DNA of 64,000 nucleotides from Micromonospora haikouensis (GTDB lineage: Bacteria; Actinomycetota; Actinomycetes; Mycobacteriales; Micromonosporaceae): positions 186,001-250,000 of the forward strand of contig NZ_FMCW01000005.1 in the NCBI RefSeq assembly GCF_900091595.1, in the 5' to 3' direction. How positions within the stretch are numbered: the first letter of the stretch is position 1; every line of letters starts with the position of its first letter. The notes below the pieces were generated by a model. The model worked only from the letters and a program-made list of their open reading frames with translations. It was not told the origin of the DNA and searched no databases. The position numbers were made by a program, and so were the translations under genes. Of the stretch, positions 7,583-15,850 are shown piece by piece.

Positions 7583-10500
7583 TCACTTCAGCCGGTACGC
7601 CTGGATGATCCGCGTGGTCACCGTGTTGCCGGCGGTGTCCTTCGCGGTGGCGCGCAGCGACGCGTAGCCGGTGCCCGCCGGGTGGTGCAGCGTCGCCACC
7701 CAGCCGGTGCCCTGGCGGCGCAGTTCCGCCTTGCGCCAGGTCTTGCCGCCGTCGTAGGAGGCGTCGACGGTCAGCGAGGCCACCTTCGCCGTCGGCGCGC
7801 CCTCCTGCGGTTCGACCCGCACCGGCACGGTGAAGGTGCGGCCGGCCGGGGCGCTGTTGTCGGCGGCCAGCGCCGGGGCGAAGCGCACCGCCGCCGCCGG
7901 CTGGGGCACGAACTCGTCACCGGCGGCGTGCTTCGAGCGGAACGTCCACGCGGCGGTCACCTCGGTGCTCAGGTCGGCGATGTCGCGCGTGGCCAGGGTC
8001 TCCACCCGGTAGTTCGCCGCGCCCGGGGGCACCTCGAACTCGCCGTAGCCGGGATATCCGCTCTCGCCGACCAGCTTCCCGTTGCGGTAGAGCCGGGTCC
8101 ACTGGGTCTCGTTGCGGGACCCGCCGACGTGCCCGGCCGCGTCGCTGTGCGCGGCCAGGTCGACCACGATGAGGTCGCCCTGGCGGGTGATCCCCTCGGT
8201 CCCCCAGCGCCGCGCCGGGAACGACGGCGCGAACGGGGCCGCGCCCCACGTCTCGTGCCCGGTGCTGCCGGCCCGGTACGTCGTCGACGGCGACATCAGC
8301 AGCGCCTTCACGTCCAGCCAGCCGTCCTCGGTCGGGGTGCCGAAGTCCAGCTCGGTGCTCCAGCTCACGGCGTTGGTGCTGTAGTGCTCGACCCGCTTGC
8401 CGGGCACCGCCGTGGACACGACCAGCGCGGACGTGCCGGTGTTGTACTCCGGCTCGCCGTAGACGATCCGTTCCGCCTCCATCCCCGGGTACGCGTCCCG
8501 GAAGGTGTGCACGACGGTGGCGAGGTCCTTGGCGCGGTAGTGCTTGACGAAGCCGGTCGGCAGCCGACCCGGGAACGCCTCCAACAGCGCGTAGAGGTAC
8601 GGGCTGCTCTCGGCGTCCGCGTCGACCCACTGGCTGCCGATGGTGGCGACGAAGCGGTCCGGCGTGCTCGCCGGGCCGACCTGCGCGCTGGTCAGCCCGT
8701 CGAAGCCGTAACTCCACAGGCTGAACGAGTAGATGCTGTCGTCGGCCCCGTAGAAGATCGCGCTCACGTCGACCAGTTCCGCCGTCGCACCGCGCTGCGG
8801 CACCGTGGCCAGCACCGGCTTGCCGGCGCGGGCGTCGAGGGTGAGCTTGACCGGCCCGTCGACGACCAACTCGGGCCGGGCGAGCAGGGTGGCCCCGGTG
8901 GGTTCGCCCGCCTCGTCGGTGGCGAACAGGTAGCTGGCCAGCCCGTAGCGGCCCTTCGGCACGCGCACGGTCGTCGTCGAGACGCCGCCGTAGATGTCGA
9001 TGGGGAAGGTGAAGCCGTCCAGGTTCATCAGGCTGGTGCCGTAGTCGGTGGTGGGCTTGCCGTCGACCCCGAGGTGGCTGATGGTGACGTCGTAGCTCTC
9101 CACCTCGCGGTGCACGGCGATCGGGGTGACCGCCACGGTGTCGCCGGAGCGGGCGACGACCCGGCCGGTGTGGTAGCCGTCCGGGGCGTCGGCCCGGGTG
9201 TCGGCGCTGACCTGCACCCCGGCCGTGCCGCCGGCCGGCACGGTGACGCGGGACGCGCCGAGGCGGAACAGACCGGCGGGGGTCGGCTTGCCGTCCGGCC
9301 CGGTGGCCTCGATCGTGAGGTCGAGGGTGACCGGGGCGGTCCCGGAGTTGTGCCAGGTGACCGTGCGGTCGAGCACCGGGTCGTCGTCGTGCGGCCACTG
9401 CGCCCGGCCGAACGACACGCTCGCCGGGTCGCTGGTGACCTGCTGCCCGATGGCCCGGGCCACGTCGACCCGGCCCGCGCCCTGCTGGTATGCGGTCTGC
9501 TCGGGGTGCGGCTTCGCGGCGGCCATCAGGGTGGCCTTCAGCGCGCCGGCCTTCCAGTCGGGGTGCCGCTGGGCGAGCAGCGCCACCGAGCCGGCGACGT
9601 GCGGGGTGGCCATGGACGTGCCGGAGGCCGCCACGTACTGGTCGCCGACCGGCTCGCCGAGCGTGGTGCCGGCGGCGCGGGCCGCGACGATGTCCACGCC
9701 GGGGGCGGTGATGTCCGGCTTGAGGGCGTCGTCGCCGGTGCGGGGGCCGCGGCTGGAGAAGTCGGCCAGCTCGTCGTCCCGGTCGACCGCGCCGACGGCG
9801 AGGGCGGCGTCCGCGCTGGCCGGGGAGCCGACGGAGGCGTCCGTGCCGTAGTTGCCGGCGGCGAGGACGAACAGGGTGCCGGTCTGCGCGGTGAGGGTCT
9901 GCACCGCCTCTTCCAGCGGGTCGACCTCAGGGGTGTCCCAGCCGCTGAGGCTCATGTTGACCACGGTGGCCCGCTTGTCGACGGCGGCCCACTGCATGCC
10001 GGCGAGGATCGCCGAGTCGGAGCAGCCGTTGTCCTCGCACACCTTGCCGGAGACCAGCGTGGCGTCCGGCGCGACGCCCCGGTACTTCCCGCCGGAGGCC
10101 GCGCCGCTGCCGGCGATGGTGGAGGCGACGTGGGTGCCGTGGCCGATCGTGTCGCCCGGCTCGGCGACCTCGCTGAAGTTGCGCGACTCGGCGAGCCGGC
10201 CGGCGAGGTCGGGGTGCTCGGCGTCGACGCCGGTGTCCAGCACCGCGACGGTGACGCCCCTGCCGGTGAGGCCGGCCGCCCACGCGGTGGGGGCGCCGAT
10301 CTGCGGCACGCTGTGGTCGAGGGTGACCCGGCGCCTGCCGTCCAGCCAGAGCCGGTCGACACCCCCCGCCGTGTCGACACGGGCCGCCGCCCGGCCGGTG
10401 GTCACCGCGCCCCAGACCGCGCCGGCCCGGGCCTTCTCGGCCGTAACGGCCGCGCCCCGGATGGCCGGCAGGTCGCGGGTCACCCGGGTGCCGGCGATGC

Positions 10501-10966
10501 CGGCGACGGCCCGGCGGGCGTCACCCGGTCGGTACGACACCAGCAGCGGCAGGCTGTCGCGGCGGGCGTCGTCGTAGCCGGCGGCGATCAGCTCGGTCAC
10601 GTCGAACAGCCGGGGGTCCACCCGGCCGGAGCGCAGCAGGGGCAGGGCGTCCTGTGGCTGCACGGTGACGTGGCCCCGGTCACGCCGGACCAGGAAGCGC
10701 AGCTTGTCGCGCCCCGACCCGGGGCGGATGCTCACCGCGCCGGAGCCGGTGACGGTGACCCGGTCGCCGGTGACCAGGGTGACGGTGGCCGGTCGGCCAG
10801 CGACGGGCCCCGCCGGACCGGTGCCGCCGGTCGCGGCGGGCGTCGCCGGTGACCCGGCTGCGGGGGCCGTGGCCGGGGCGGCGGCGGCCGGGCCGGTCAG
10901 GGGCGCGGCGAGCACCAGGCCCAGGGCCAGCGCCAGGCTGGCCGGTTTTCTTCCCTTTCGAGGCAA
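7583..10966 (-). CDS. secreted S8 family serine peptidase (subtilase)
   Basis: A protein of about 1127 residues with a Sec signal (basic PRKGRK, hydrophobic LALALGLVLAAP, then ALA-rich cleavage region). The subtilisin triad is intact: Asp in VAVLDTGVDAEHPDL (near residue 242), His in GHGTHVASTIAG (near 278) and Ser in GTSMATPHVAGS (near 450). A propeptide of roughly 200 residues precedes the catalytic domain. The last 500 residues are beta-rich without a sorting motif, so it is probably released. I prefer the TTG at 10964-10966 because AGGAGG lies 6 bases before it; the upstream ATG at 10981 has no ribosome site and its own codons form that AGGAGG. Confidence 0.9.
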   Translation of the reverse strand: MPRKGRKPASLALALGLVLAAPLTGPAAAAPATAPAAGSPATPAATGGTGPAGPVAGRPATVTLVTGDRVTVTGSGAVSIRPGSGRDKLRFLVRRDRGHVTVQPQDALPLLRSGRVDPRLFDVTELIAAGYDDARRDSLPLLVSYRPGDARRAVAGIAGTRVTRDLPAIRGAAVTAEKARAGAVWGAVTTGRAAARVDTAGGVDRLWLDGRRRVTLDHSVPQIGAPTAWAAGLTGRGVTVAVLDTGVDAEHPDLAGRLAESRNFSEVAEPGDTIGHGTHVASTIAGSGAASGGKYRGVAPDATLVSGKVCEDNGCSDSAILAGMQWAAVDKRATVVNMSLSGWDTPEVDPLEEAVQTLTAQTGTLFVLAAGNYGTDASVGSPASADAALAVGAVDRDDELADFSSRGPRTGDDALKPDITAPGVDIVAARAAGTTLGEPVGDQYVAASGTSMATPHVAGSVALLAQRHPDWKAGALKATLMAAAKPHPEQTAYQQGAGRVDVARAIGQQVTSDPASVSFGRAQWPHDDDPVLDRTVTWHNSGTAPVTLDLTIEATGPDGKPTPAGLFRLGASRVTVPAGGTAGVQVSADTRADAPDGYHTGRVVARSGDTVAVTPIAVHREVESYDVTISHLGVDGKPTTDYGTSLMNLDGFTFPIDIYGGVSTTTVRVPKGRYGLASYLFATDEAGEPTGATLLARPELVVDGPVKLTLDARAGKPVLATVPQRGATAELVDVSAIFYGADDSIYSFSLWSYGFDGLTSAQVGPASTPDRFVATIGSQWVDADAESSPYLYALLEAFPGRLPTGFVKHYRAKDLATVVHTFRDAYPGMEAERIVYGEPEYNTGTSALVVSTAVPGKRVEHYSTNAVSWSTELDFGTPTEDGWLDVKALLMSPSTTYRAGSTGHETWGAAPFAPSFPARRWGTEGITRQGDLIVVDLAAHSDAAGHVGGSRNETQWTRLYRNGKLVGESGYPGYGEFEVPPGAANYRVETLATRDIADLSTEVTAAWTFRSKHAAGDEFVPQPAAAVRFAPALAADNSAPAGRTFTVPVRVEPQEGAPTAKVASLTVDASYDGGKTWRKAELRRQGTGWVATLHHPAGTGYASLRATAKDTAGNTVTTRIIQAYRLK

Positions 10967-11023
10967 CTCGATCCTCCTCATGAGGCGTCATCAATGACGG
11001 GGTCGCATTGACAGGAGAAGAAT

Positions 11024-11040
11024 TGCATACTCGGTATGCA
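11024..11040. promoter_or_regulatory. 17-bp palindrome between divergent genes
   Basis: tgcatac-tcg-gtatgca has perfect 7-bp arms in the spacer between the subtilase and the acetyltransferase. It sits where it could act as an operator for either gene; the cognate regulator is not identifiable here. Confidence 0.45.
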
Positions 11041-11105
11041 TAGGTGAAGACATAAACGTGACGAACTTCGCACAGAGTCGAGATCCGGCGGGGCATCATC
11101 GTCCG

Positions 11106-11663
11106 ATGACCTCCATGAAGGACCGCATGCTGGCCGGCGAGCTCTACCGCGCCGAGGGGCCCGAACTCCTGGCCGACCTGGACCTCGCCGCGCGCCGCAA
11201 CGAGGCGTTCAACCGCACCTCCGCCACCGACCCCGAGGCCCGGCTGGCCGCGCTGCGCGAACTGCTCGGCTCGGTGGGCGAGGGCACCGCGGTCCGCCCG
11301 CCGTTCCACTGCGACTACGGCTGGAACATCCACCTCGGGCCGCGCGGGTTCGTCAACTTCAACGGGGTCTTCCTCGACGTCGCCCCGATCACCATCGGCG
11401 CGGACGTCCAGATCGGACCGAACGTGCAGCTCCTGACGGCCACCCACCCCGTCGACCCGGAGCCCCGGCGGCAGAAGTGGGAGGCAGGACAGCCGATCAC
11501 CCTCGGCGACAACGTCTGGCTCGGCGGCGGGGTGATCGTGCTCGCCGGAGTCACCATCGGCGACAACACGGTCGTCGGCGCCGGGGCCGTGGTGAACCGC
11601 GACCTGCCGGCGAACGTCGTCGCCGTGGGCAACCCCGCCCGGGTGGTACGCCCCATCGGCTGA
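11106..11663 (+). CDS. sugar O-acetyltransferase, maltose acetyltransferase-like
   Basis: A 185-residue left-handed beta-helix acetyltransferase. The N-terminus MTSMKDRMLAGELYRA is the typical Maa/NodL opening, followed by hexapeptide repeats ITIGADVQIGPNVQLLTATHP, with the catalytic His in TATHPVD, and WLGGGVIVLAGVTIGDNTVVGAGAVV. It probably transfers acetyl from acetyl-CoA to a sugar hydroxyl; the acceptor is not predictable. I chose the ATG at 11106 on family match; a GTG at 11058 would add 16 unconserved residues. Neither has a strong ribosome site. It is divergent from the subtilase. Confidence 0.85.
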   Translation: MTSMKDRMLAGELYRAEGPELLADLDLAARRNEAFNRTSATDPEARLAALRELLGSVGEGTAVRPPFHCDYGWNIHLGPRGFVNFNGVFLDVAPITIGADVQIGPNVQLLTATHPVDPEPRRQKWEAGQPITLGDNVWLGGGVIVLAGVTIGDNTVVGAGAVVNRDLPANVVAVGNPARVVRPIG

Positions 11664-11780
11664 GCGACCGAAGATCCGGTCAACACGGCGCTTACCTGCG
11701 AAAACATCTCGCCCCAGGGGTGGCAGAAGCGAGCCCGGGAGGTGCACTCTGGGTAGTGGAGCCATCACTAGGAGGTACCG

Positions 11781-14396
11781 ATGGCCGGTCGGGTGCTCGA
11801 ACTACGCGTACACGGGGTGTCCAACACTCCCCCGGACCAGGTGCTCGGCCTGGACCCACAACCCGGCGACGACGGCCCCCGCCCCTGGCTCGTCGCCGGC
11901 GACGAGGTCACCGGCTTCTACCGCTCCACCGACGTCGGGCCGGACGACTCGGTGGTCGTCGAGGCGTACAGCTGGGGGCAGTTGACCTCCGGCGCGCGGA
12001 CCGCGCGGGACGTCGAGCGGGCCCTCTGGACGCTGCTGCTGCCCTTCACCCTGGCCAACGTGGCGCTGCACGCCCGGCCCGGCATCCCGCCCGACCCCGA
12101 CGAGGAACGCTGGGGCAGCCGGTCCGGGATCACCGCCTGGCTCGTCCGGCTGTTCTGCCTCAGCCTCACCGGGACGCTCGTCCTCGCCGCCACCGGCATC
12201 GGCGTAGACCTCGTCGCCTGGCAGTGCGTCGACGAGGAGTGCCTGCGCCGCGTCCCGGGCGTGTGGGAGTTCCTCGCCCACGGCTGGTGGCGGCAGGGCG
12301 CGCACTCCCTCGTCGTCGGCCTCGCGATCCCCCTCGGCCTGCTGGCGCTGCTCGGCCTGCTCGCCTGGCGGACCTACCAGTACGAGGCGGAGATGCCCGC
12401 CGCGCCGGCCGCCCGCCCGGCCGCCGAACCCTCCCACGACCCGGCCCCGCCCCGCGACCCCGCCGGCGGCGGCCCCCCGCAGGAGCAGGCCGCCAGCGCC
12501 AACCCGTTGCAGGACCCCACCTTCTGGTGCGGGGAGGGGCAGCTGCGTCGTGCCGGGGTGCTGCACCTCTGCGTCGGCGCGGTGGTCGCGGTGGCCGTGC
12601 CGCTCGGCGCGGTGCTCGCCATGGACCCGCCGCTGGGCGTACGGGCCGCCGTCGCCTGGCCCACCGTGGCGCTGCTCGGCGCGGTGGTGCTGATCGCCGT
12701 GGTGGCCCTGGGCCGCCCCTGGCTGAGCCGCCGCGCCGGGGACACCCCCCTCGGCCCGTGGAGCGCGACGGTCATCGTGCTGACCTGCGCCGGGGTGACC
12801 GGCACGGTGCTACTCCTGCTGCTGCCCGACGGCCCGGCCGGCACCCCGCTGGCGCAACTGCGCCCACCCGCCGGGTGCATCCGCGACCCGGCGCAGGCCG
12901 GCTGCCTCATCGACCGCTCGCTGCCCGGCTACGACTGGATCATCGCCTGGTACGGCACCGGGCAGGTGCTCCTGCTCGCCGCCATCGGCGCGGTGGCCCG
13001 GTCCGGCCGGCGGGCGCTCGCCGCGCCGGTCGCCGCCGCGCTGCTCCTGCCGCTCGGCGTCGCCTGGATCGCCGGCTGGCTGCCCGCCACCCCGCCGGCC
13101 CCGCAACGGCTGGACGACTGGATGCTCACCGTCCCCGCGATCGCGCTGGCCGGCGGCGGCCTGCTGCTGCCCCGCACCGGCCCCGCCGCGCCGCCCCGAC
13201 CCGGGCAGCCGCACGCCGACCTCGCCTGGGGCGGGCGCGGGCCGGCCGTGATCGCCGGGTTCGGCTGGCTGCTCGGCATCGCGTACTGCTCCGGGGTGCT
13301 CTACTGGGTCACCGACCGGCTCACCGACGGCAACCCGGCGGGCGGCCGGACCGGGGTCGTCCCGCCGCTGCCGGTGATGTGGGCCGGCCTCGCCTTCGCC
13401 GTCGCCGTGCTCGCCCTGGCCGGCGTCGCGCTCCGCGCCGGCCTGCTGTTCCACCGGCTCCGCCGGCAGGAGTACGCCGCCCTGGTGCCCGCCGACAACA
13501 CCCTCTCCGCGCACGACCGGCGGCGTTGCCGCGACGTGAGCGCGTACCGGGCGTTGCACCGGCTGGTGGGCGAGCACGCCCTGCGCCTCATCGGCTGGTA
13601 CGCGGCGGTCGGCGCCGCCCTGGCCACCCTCGGCTCCGCCGCCGCCCTCTCCCACGTCCCGCCGGACGTGACCGCCGTGACCGGCTGGCCGACGGTGGTC
13701 AAGGCCGTGGCCGACGCCGGCGACACCCTGCTCGGCTGGCTGCCGGTGGCCATCGCCGCCGTGGGGCTCATGGTCTACCGCAACGACACCGTGCGCCGCT
13801 CGGTCGGCGTGCTCTGGGACATCGGCACCTTCTGGCCCCGGGCCGCGCACCCCCTCGCCCCGCCCAGCTACGCCGAACGGGCCGTGCCGGAACTCCAGAC
13901 CCGCACCGCCGGCCTGCTCGCGCTCGGCGAGCACGACCCCCGCCGGGTCGACGGGATCATCCTCTCCGGGCACAGCCAGGGCGCGGTGATCTGCGCGGCG
14001 GTGCTCCTCCAGCTCCCCGCCCGGTGGCGACGGCGGATCTGGTTCTTCTCCTACGGCTGCCAGCTCACCCGGCTGTACGGGCGGATCTTCCCCGCGTACT
14101 TCGGGCCGGACCGGCTGCCGGCGCTGGCCGACGCGCTGCGCGGGCCGTCCGGGCGGCCCGGCTGGACCAACTTCTGGCGGGACACCGACCCGCTGGGCTG
14201 GCCGGTGACGGCCGGCGAACGGAACCTGCCCGTCCACGACCCGGACGCGCTGCACCCCACCGGCGGGGAGGTCGCCGACCCGCCGATCCGCAACCACAGC
14301 GCCTACCCGGACGCCGCCGAGTTCCGCCGCGAGCGGGCCCGGGTGACGTGGCTGCTGCGGCGCGGCGTCCCCTCGCCCCGGCAGGGCGTCGGCTGA
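11781..14396 (+). CDS. large membrane protein with a GHSQG serine-hydrolase motif
   Basis: An 871-residue protein with a strong start (AGGAGG, 7 bases before ATG). The N-terminus MAGRVLELRVHGVSNTPPD looks like the first strand of a hydrolase fold (RVHGVS). Many hydrophobic segments follow (around residues 115-140, 170-200, 255-330, 395-470, 495-560, 620-680), interrupted by a Pro/Ala-rich loop near 215-240. The C-terminal third contains DGIILSGHSQGAVICAAVLL, a nucleophile-elbow GxSxG, and FFSYGCQLTRLY. It reads as an alpha/beta-hydrolase whose fold is interrupted by a multi-pass membrane domain. I do not know its substrate and cannot assign the Asp and His. Confidence 0.75.
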   Translation: MAGRVLELRVHGVSNTPPDQVLGLDPQPGDDGPRPWLVAGDEVTGFYRSTDVGPDDSVVVEAYSWGQLTSGARTARDVERALWTLLLPFTLANVALHARPGIPPDPDEERWGSRSGITAWLVRLFCLSLTGTLVLAATGIGVDLVAWQCVDEECLRRVPGVWEFLAHGWWRQGAHSLVVGLAIPLGLLALLGLLAWRTYQYEAEMPAAPAARPAAEPSHDPAPPRDPAGGGPPQEQAASANPLQDPTFWCGEGQLRRAGVLHLCVGAVVAVAVPLGAVLAMDPPLGVRAAVAWPTVALLGAVVLIAVVALGRPWLSRRAGDTPLGPWSATVIVLTCAGVTGTVLLLLLPDGPAGTPLAQLRPPAGCIRDPAQAGCLIDRSLPGYDWIIAWYGTGQVLLLAAIGAVARSGRRALAAPVAAALLLPLGVAWIAGWLPATPPAPQRLDDWMLTVPAIALAGGGLLLPRTGPAAPPRPGQPHADLAWGGRGPAVIAGFGWLLGIAYCSGVLYWVTDRLTDGNPAGGRTGVVPPLPVMWAGLAFAVAVLALAGVALRAGLLFHRLRRQEYAALVPADNTLSAHDRRRCRDVSAYRALHRLVGEHALRLIGWYAAVGAALATLGSAAALSHVPPDVTAVTGWPTVVKAVADAGDTLLGWLPVAIAAVGLMVYRNDTVRRSVGVLWDIGTFWPRAAHPLAPPSYAERAVPELQTRTAGLLALGEHDPRRVDGIILSGHSQGAVICAAVLLQLPARWRRRIWFFSYGCQLTRLYGRIFPAYFGPDRLPALADALRGPSGRPGWTNFWRDTDPLGWPVTAGERNLPVHDPDALHPTGGEVADPPIRNHSAYPDAAEFRRERARVTWLLRRGVPSPRQGVG

Positions 14397-14487
14397 CCTG
14401 CCGGGGCAGGTTCCGTTCGCCGGGGCGACGGCTGGCACGGCGTCGGCCGGACCGCCCGCCGGGGCGCGGTCGGTGCCGCCGCCCCGG

Positions 14488-15135
14488 TCAGGCCGGCGGC
14501 GGGTCGGCCAGCCGGACCACCAGGTCGGCCCGGCCGGCGGTGCCGGCCACCAGGGCCGCGTTGGTCTCGTCGCTGCCCAGCGCCCAGGCCCGCGCCTGCT
14601 CCGGCGACCGCCCGTACGCCTCGTGCCGGGCGGTCAGCCGACGGTGCCGCACGTCGGCGTCCAGGTCCAGGAACCACGCCTCGTGCAGCAGCGACCGCAC
14701 CTCGTCCCACGGGTAGTCCGGCAGCAGCAGGTAGTTGCCCTCGGTCACCACCAGCCGGACCTCCGGCGGCACCTCGATCGCCCCGGCGACCGGCTCCTCC
14801 AGGTCCCGGCGGAACTCCGGCGCCCACACCGAGGTCGGCTCCAGCCGGTGCAGCCGGCGCAGCAGTGACACGTACCCGACCACGTCGAACGTGTCCACCG
14901 CGCCCTTGCGCGCGTCCCGGCCGAGCCGGCGCAGCTCCGCCTGGGCCAGGTGGAACCCGTCCATCGGCACCAGCCGGGCCACCCCGCCCAGCTCGGCGAC
15001 GACCCGCTCGGCCAGCGTCGACTTGCCCGCCCCGGGCGCGCCCGCGATGCCCAGCAGCTGGCGGGGGCCGGCGTCGGCCAGGGCGCGGGCCCGCGCCACC
15101 AGCTCCTCGGCGGCCAGCCCGTCGGCGGTCGGCAT
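14488..15135 (-). CDS. P-loop nucleoside/nucleotide kinase family protein
   Basis: A 215-residue protein of the uridine kinase/phosphoribulokinase-like group. Walker A is GIAGAPGAGKSTLAERVV, followed by LVPMDGFHLAQAELRRLG and KGAVDTFDVVGYVSLLRRL, typical of the subgroup that includes FrcK- and PanK-like small-molecule kinases. VTEGNYLLLPDYPWDEVRSL and RHEAYGRSPEQA form the rest of the core. It phosphorylates an unidentified sugar or nucleoside. Its ATG overlaps the TGA of the upstream SIMPL gene (TGATG), so translation is coupled. Confidence 0.85.
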   Translation of the reverse strand: MPTADGLAAEELVARARALADAGPRQLLGIAGAPGAGKSTLAERVVAELGGVARLVPMDGFHLAQAELRRLGRDARKGAVDTFDVVGYVSLLRRLHRLEPTSVWAPEFRRDLEEPVAGAIEVPPEVRLVVTEGNYLLLPDYPWDEVRSLLHEAWFLDLDADVRHRRLTARHEAYGRSPEQARAWALGSDETNAALVAGTAGRADLVVRLADPPPA

Positions 15136-15785
15136 CAGCCCAGCACCGGCTCGGAGATCGTGAACCGGGCCTCCACCGCCGCGTGCACGGACTGCGGCTG
15201 CGGGTCCAGGTCCAGCTCCGGCGGGCCGCCGGACTCCCCGCCGCCGCCACCGGCGAACGCGGCGCGGGCGAACATCGGCTGCGGGGCCGCCCCGGTGTCG
15301 GCCAGCTCCAGCAGGGCGGTCACCCGGGCGCCGAGCGCCTCCGCGTACTCCCGGGCGCGGGCCAGCGCGTCGGCGATCGCGGCGTGCCGGGCGTCGCGGT
15401 GGGCGGGGCTGTCCGGCCGCAGCAACCACCACGGGCCGGCGATCTCGACCTGGTCCTGGTCGGCCAGCCGCAGCATCAGCTCGCCCAGCGCGGTGAAGTC
15501 GGTGACGGTGACGGTGGTGCCGACGCTGCCGTGCCAGGCCACCACCCGCTCGCCGGAGCGGCGCGTCTGCGGCCACACCCGCAGGTCGCCGGTCTCCCGG
15601 CGGTCCACGGCCGGCTCGGCGGCGTCGAGCAGCACCCGCACGGCGGCGGCCCGCTCGGCGAGCCGGCTCAGCACGGCCTCCCGGCTGCGGTCCCGGGCCG
15701 TCGCGGTCACCGTGAACCGCGCCAGCTCGGGCGGAACCTCCCGGTACGCCTCGCCGCGCACCGCCACGACCGGTCCGTCCACCAT
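15135..15785 (-). CDS. SIMPL domain (DUF541) protein
   Basis: A 216-residue SIMPL-type protein: VAVRGEAYREVPPELARFTVTATARD at the start, a central beta-rich part (VTVTDFTALGELMLRLAD) and the helix-forming RDARHAAIADALARAREYAEALGARVT. Family members are often periplasmic and of poorly defined function; this one has no signal peptide, so it is likely cytoplasmic. TAGGGT ends 6 bases before the ATG, suggesting a leaderless message, and part of that element lies in the interspersed repeat just upstream. It is coupled to the kinase gene. Confidence 0.85.
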   Translation of the reverse strand: MVDGPVVAVRGEAYREVPPELARFTVTATARDRSREAVLSRLAERAAAVRVLLDAAEPAVDRRETGDLRVWPQTRRSGERVVAWHGSVGTTVTVTDFTALGELMLRLADQDQVEIAGPWWLLRPDSPAHRDARHAAIADALARAREYAEALGARVTALLELADTGAAPQPMFARAAFAGGGGGESGGPPELDLDPQPQSVHAAVEARFTISEPVLG

Positions 15786-15791
15786 GCTTTC

Positions 15792-15797
15792 ACCCTA
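15792..15797 (-). promoter_or_regulatory. -10 element TAGGGT for the SIMPL gene
   Basis: TAGGGT on the minus strand, 6 bases before the ATG at 15785. Its first two bases are the edge of the GGGGCCCC/GTTAAC repeat copy. Confidence 0.45.
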
Positions 15798-15850
15798 AAG
15801 GAAGGGCACCCTGTTAACGCATTCTGTAGGGCAGGGGCCCCTTCTTAACA
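15796..15850 (+). repeat. interspersed GGGGCCCC/GTTAAC element, copy A
   Basis: Shares its order of motifs with copies at 23780, 50367 and 58935: AAGGA-type edge, GTTAACGC, TTCTGTA, AGGGGCCCCTT, TTAACA. The left GGGGCCCC has decayed to GGGCACCC. The right end contains the TAA stop of tyrA on the minus strand. Confidence 0.85.

Noticed and set aside
14397-14487. Terminator between the convergent large membrane protein and kinase genes
   Set aside because: GC-rich with several short repeats but no stem longer than about 6 bp without mismatches; not convincing enough to list.
15788-15850. Small proteins ending in ...VNAFCRAGAPS or ...VNAFCIAGAPS (also at 58935)
   Set aside because: The similar C-termini come from translating the interspersed GGGGCCCC/GTTAAC repeat in shadow frames, not from related genes.
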